Below are positions 54,170 to 57,404 of a DNA stretch of 57,404 bases, one piece after another. The notes beneath the pieces are model-generated. The model was not told the origin of the DNA, searched no databases, and was given only the letters and a program-made list of their open reading frames with translations. The stretch's first letter is position 1, and each line of letters opens with the position of its first letter. A program made the position numbers and the translations under genes. Source of the stretch: Nemertoderma westbladi (taxonomy: Eukaryota; Xenacoelomorpha; Nemertodermatida; Nemertodermatidae); the NCBI GenBank assembly GCA_032718475.1, contig JAUCBJ010002226.1, positions 1 to 57,404 of the forward strand. Direction: 5' to 3'.

Positions 54170-54850
54170 GGGACTGTACACCCCTTGTTTCTTTTGGAGC
54201 TTACTTATTTCTGTCAGTTTTATTTGTTTGTAGGCCAGTATTGAACAGAAGGCGTGTAAACCTGATCAGATTGTACAGACAATTTGTAGGCTGAGCTGTT
54301 GTCTGATTGCTGTTAAGTCTGAACGGATTACAGTGTGTGTAGAGCACCTGTCCGATTAAGTACGATTAGGAAGTAGGGGCAGCGAACGCAGTGAGGTAAA
54401 CCCCCAACTAAAGAATAAGTCGCACTACTGGGTTAGAGCGCATACTCCCTAATCATTTCGGAGTCTGCATGTCCTGTGGTTTATTTAGGCTTGAGAGTGG
54501 TCTGCCATCGTTTAGTCTGTACTTTGTTTGTGTAAGTCTGTACGGGTAGCGTATAATTTTATTTAGATAATTTGTAGGCTGGATAGTTGTCTGGCTGTTA
54601 TTAGGTCTGAACGGATTGCCGCGTGTGTAGATCATCTGTCCGATTAAGTACGATTAGGCAGTAGGGGCAGCGAACGCTGTAAGGTAATCCCCCAACTAAA
54701 GAATAAGTCGCACTACTGGGTTAGAGCGCATACTCCCTAATCATTTCGGAGTCTGCATATACCGTAGTTTGTTTAGGCTTGATAGTAGTCTGTCAGTGTT
54801 CGGTCTGTATTTTATTTGAGTAGTTTGTACGCGTAGCGTAATATTTATTA
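54170..54850 (+). repeat. Tandem duplication, period 288 bp
   Basis: TGTCCGATTAAGTACGATTAGG and the following 110 or so bases (GGGGCAGCGAACGC...CATTTCGGAGTCTGCAT) occur at about 54349 and again at 54637, with the less conserved upstream part also repeated. It lies in the presumed leader or LTR of the ORF at 56164. Confidence 0.85.
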
Positions 54851-56163
54851 TTCAGAGTTTATGCGATTATCCGCAACATTCATTCCCCAAGTTTGTTCCT
54901 ACAGTAATTGTGTTTGTTATACATACCGCTATAGTTAAATTAACCTCGGTACTACACGGGCTGCTTGGCGTAGGTAAAGACTGGTGATTTTGTGCATCGG
55001 TCACTCCAGCAGATGCCGTGGTTCTTTTAGCTGTTCAAGTATATTTAATTACTGATTATCTGTTGTACAAGTACTCGTACCTAATTTAGGGTTTAGTGTA
55101 CGGTACTTTCCGAAGTAATTATTGTAGGCATTATATTTGTGTTGTAAAGTGGTTGATAGGCACATTCGATTAGCTCTATTAACTTCTAGGTAGGAACACT
55201 CCGTGATACATAACGTAGAACCTATAGCGATACGGCTATAGGTCGTCAGGCGGTGGCATTTTCCTATCTAGACAACGCAGTGTATTTACTACTACTTATT
55301 ATTTCAAATACCGTAGTACCCTGTCCGTGTAATAACCGGTTTTCTAACCCTTTGTTAGGCTGGTTTGTAGACTTCTTGTAAAATTACCCTAAAAATTCGT
55401 ATTTTGTGTTTTTGTAAAATTTGTGTTTATTTAGAGATTGTAATCTCAACCCGAATTGTACGTAATTTGTAGTATTAAGTAACTTAGGTAAATTAGAATT
55501 ATTTGTTTTAGTGTCCTATACGTAACATTTCACTAAAAGCGCACTGCTTTGTGTAGTGATTACCCCAGAAATAATAACATTTATTTCAAACATTGACAAA
55601 ACCCACTAAAACGGGTATATATATATTATAAATCAAATCTAACGATTTATAAATCGTAGGCCTACCATACAACCATTAGGTCTCAATATCAGTTGGATTA
55701 CTGCTCAAATAACGGTAATAAAGTAAGTAAAGTAACAAAGTAACCCTAAAGTAACAGAAATTCAATTATTTGAAATAATTGATATACCGGTATTTACGAT
55801 AGGCCTATTATCTTTATTTCTATAAATCTAGGCTGAAATTATACCGGTACTTGTAATTAATTCTATTTCAGAATTATATATCCTACAAACAGTAAGCTGT
55901 ATACCGGTATTCCGATAGGCCTATTATATATTTATATATATTTGTGCTAAAATTATACCGGTATTCTGTGATAAACCTAGTCTGTAATAATACTTATATA
56001 GTTATATATACTATAAGTATACCGGTATTCTAATATATTATATATATCACGCTACACTGAGTAGCAGCACCGGTAATTAATTACTAGGCTAACAGGTAAT
56101 ACTGAGTTACTAGACTTACTCAGACTGTAATACAGCAGTAGACATTCAACGGTATACATAGTC
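54851..56163 (+). other. Presumed leader of the right-edge retroelement
   Basis: No coding frame. Rich in ATACCGGTAT and GATAGGCCTATTAT words, three to five copies of each between 55790 and 56040. LTR ends and a primer-binding site could not be placed. Confidence 0.4.
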
Positions 56164-57404
56164 ATGTCTGATACTAAGCAGAACCTGTCAGACAGTTTAT
56201 TAGATGTAACTATCTGCGACTCAGATAGAGACGTACAAACGTCTGGTCGTAAATCCAGTTCACCTCCCACTGTGAGGAAGGTTATCCCTCCAGTAGTAAT
56301 AACAGAACCTAGGCTGGTCCAACATCGTAGGTCTATCATAGGCACTCGAGCTCAGGTCAAGCGGGACCAACAGGCAGCGGAACAGCAACAACCCGCTAGT
56401 CAAGAACTTATTCCTCAGCGGCCCAGCAGCTCCAGTAGTGATGATACTGTAGAGCTGACACCCGAGAGCGGAGCAGAGATGACGGATGCGGTTTATACGG
56501 ATCCCCTTCTCATCCTTCCTGCAGCCGTGCTCGCTGGGTTATTGATCGCGGTGGAAGAACACCAGATTGATTGGGCGAGAAGTCAACGGTCAACTAAAGA
56601 TAACTACGCGGGCTACACTAGTGAAGAACTGAAGTCTATTGTCGAGTCGCAATGGAACTTCCCCGGACCCGGACTCCCGTTTGATTTATCAGAAGCTGCC
56701 TGGGAAGACATACACCGGATGGGAGTAGCCAAGGAAACCATCGATCCAGCTGTGTGGAAGAGGTCCGCAGCCGGATACGCACAGGGATTCTTCAGCTCTA
56801 TGGAGCGAATAGAAAAGCAACTTTTTCAACAACCTCCAGGACCTCAAGAGCAGGGATCGCTGCTTTATCAAGTTAGAGAAAGAGTTCTGCGGATTAGGCT
56901 AATCTTATCCGCCTTTGAGGAGGCTTCTAAAAGAAGACAAGACACGTCGTTGCAAGTTGCCGTAAAGACTTGGTTTCAACGGGTGAGTCGCCAGGTTCAA
57001 GGAGCAGCTCAGTGGAAGGCTCAGTTGGAGGAGCGCTCAACCCATGGAGAATCAACAGACGCTACTTTTTCCCAAGTGGAAAGTGAAGCGACGGCAGAGA
57101 AACCGCATAAGAAGGATGCCATTGATATCTATCTGTCAGACTATCAGCGTTTTGTGGGAGATGAAGAGTTGAGGAGAAGGCTAGAGGGACTTAGCCCTAA
57201 TAGCGAAGGAGCCAAACTTGTGTTAGATGCGATTGATGTGGATAGGTTAGCGGCGAACCAAGCTAAATTCGATGAACAACTCCGCATCGCTAGAGAAAGA
57301 GAAGAACAAGTAAAGAAAAAACGTATAGAAGACAGAAAGAAAGCAGCAGTGGTAGCTGCAGAAGCAGAAAGAAAATTGGCAGCAGCAGAGGCAGCAGCAG
57401 AGGC
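56164..57404 (+). CDS. Long ORF running off the right edge, probable retroelement gag
   Basis: ATG 56164 opens a frame with no stop through the window end (413 codons). The N-terminus (MSDTKQNLSDSLLDVTICDS) is followed by a Ser/Pro/Gln-rich part, then a helical part with WNFPGPGLPFDLSEAAWEDI, and from about residue 370 a coiled-coil rich in Arg, Glu, Lys and Ala (AREREEQVKKKRIEDRKKAA...). Such a helical and then coiled-coil N-terminus before the core is common in gag proteins of BEL/Pao and related elements, and the long repeat-bearing leader fits that. No zinc knuckle or enzyme motif is reached. It could instead be an unrelated host exon. Confidence 0.6.
   Translation, partial: MSDTKQNLSDSLLDVTICDSDRDVQTSGRKSSSPPTVRKVIPPVVITEPRLVQHRRSIIGTRAQVKRDQQAAEQQQPASQELIPQRPSSSSSDDTVELTPESGAEMTDAVYTDPLLILPAAVLAGLLIAVEEHQIDWARSQRSTKDNYAGYTSEELKSIVESQWNFPGPGLPFDLSEAAWEDIHRMGVAKETIDPAVWKRSAAGYAQGFFSSMERIEKQLFQQPPGPQEQGSLLYQVRERVLRIRLILSAFEEASKRRQDTSLQVAVKTWFQRVSRQVQGAAQWKAQLEERSTHGESTDATFSQVESEATAEKPHKKDAIDIYLSDYQRFVGDEELRRRLEGLSPNSEGAKLVLDAIDVDRLAANQAKFDEQLRIAREREEQVKKKRIEDRKKAAVVAAEAERKLAAAEAAAE

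Overview
This is a metazoan nuclear sequence, probably from an invertebrate. It carries an intronless JUN, a UBR3-type ubiquitin ligase, two genes of THEG/SPMAP2 (sperm microtubule protein) type, BEL/Pao and non-LTR retroelements, and a very large amount of tandem and inverted repeat. Words such as TAGGCCTA, ACCGGT and TACTGTA recur throughout. A marine deuterostome such as a tunicate is plausible, but the species cannot be fixed from sequence alone. No bacterial features, CRISPR arrays or rRNA are present.

Layout. 1-10414: the 3' part of a BEL/Pao LTR retrotransposon. It has gag-protease-RT-RNaseH-integrase in one frame (open at the left edge, one premature stop near the C-terminus), a purine-rich 40-bp repeat zone, and then an unusual extra reading frame in the position where envelope genes can lie. 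That frame looks like a degenerate DEDD 3'-5' exonuclease fold followed by three CCHC knuckles. A polypurine tract and a probable 3' LTR follow. 10415-15213: THEG-like gene 1 (+, three coding exons) with an RFX X-box upstream, a 46-bp minisatellite sitting on its first splice donor, and two palindromic elements in intron 2. 15322-18595: a tRNA-derived SINE and a 2.3-kb array of a 19-bp unit. 19555-28755: UBR3 (-), two coding exons; its only CDS intron holds 30-bp minisatellites and a 735-bp duplication. 29160-33250: foldback elements and one possible orphan exon. 34521-48480: THEG-like gene 2 (+), two exons separated by a 13.5-kb intron that starts with a 44-bp minisatellite nucleated on the exon-1 donor. 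The intron holds JUN (-), a 5'-truncated non-LTR retrotransposon, two foldbacks with repeat-built arms, and an inverted pair of CRE/CCAAT-bearing repeats around JUN. 49247-50742: a 43-bp array open in all three + frames. 51000-52775: MITE-like repeats, one family shared with the palindrome in THEG-like gene 1. 54170-57404: a leader region with a 288-bp tandem duplication, then a long reading frame running off the right edge, probably a retroelement gag.

Host genes: UBR3 is an N-degron-type E3 ligase, JUN an AP-1 bZIP factor, and the THEG-like pair probable axonemal or sperm proteins. They do not form an operon or a clear pathway. The most unusual points are (1) the exonuclease-like third ORF of the BEL/Pao element and (2) two unrelated minisatellites that each start on, and multiply, the exon-1 splice donor of paralogous genes.
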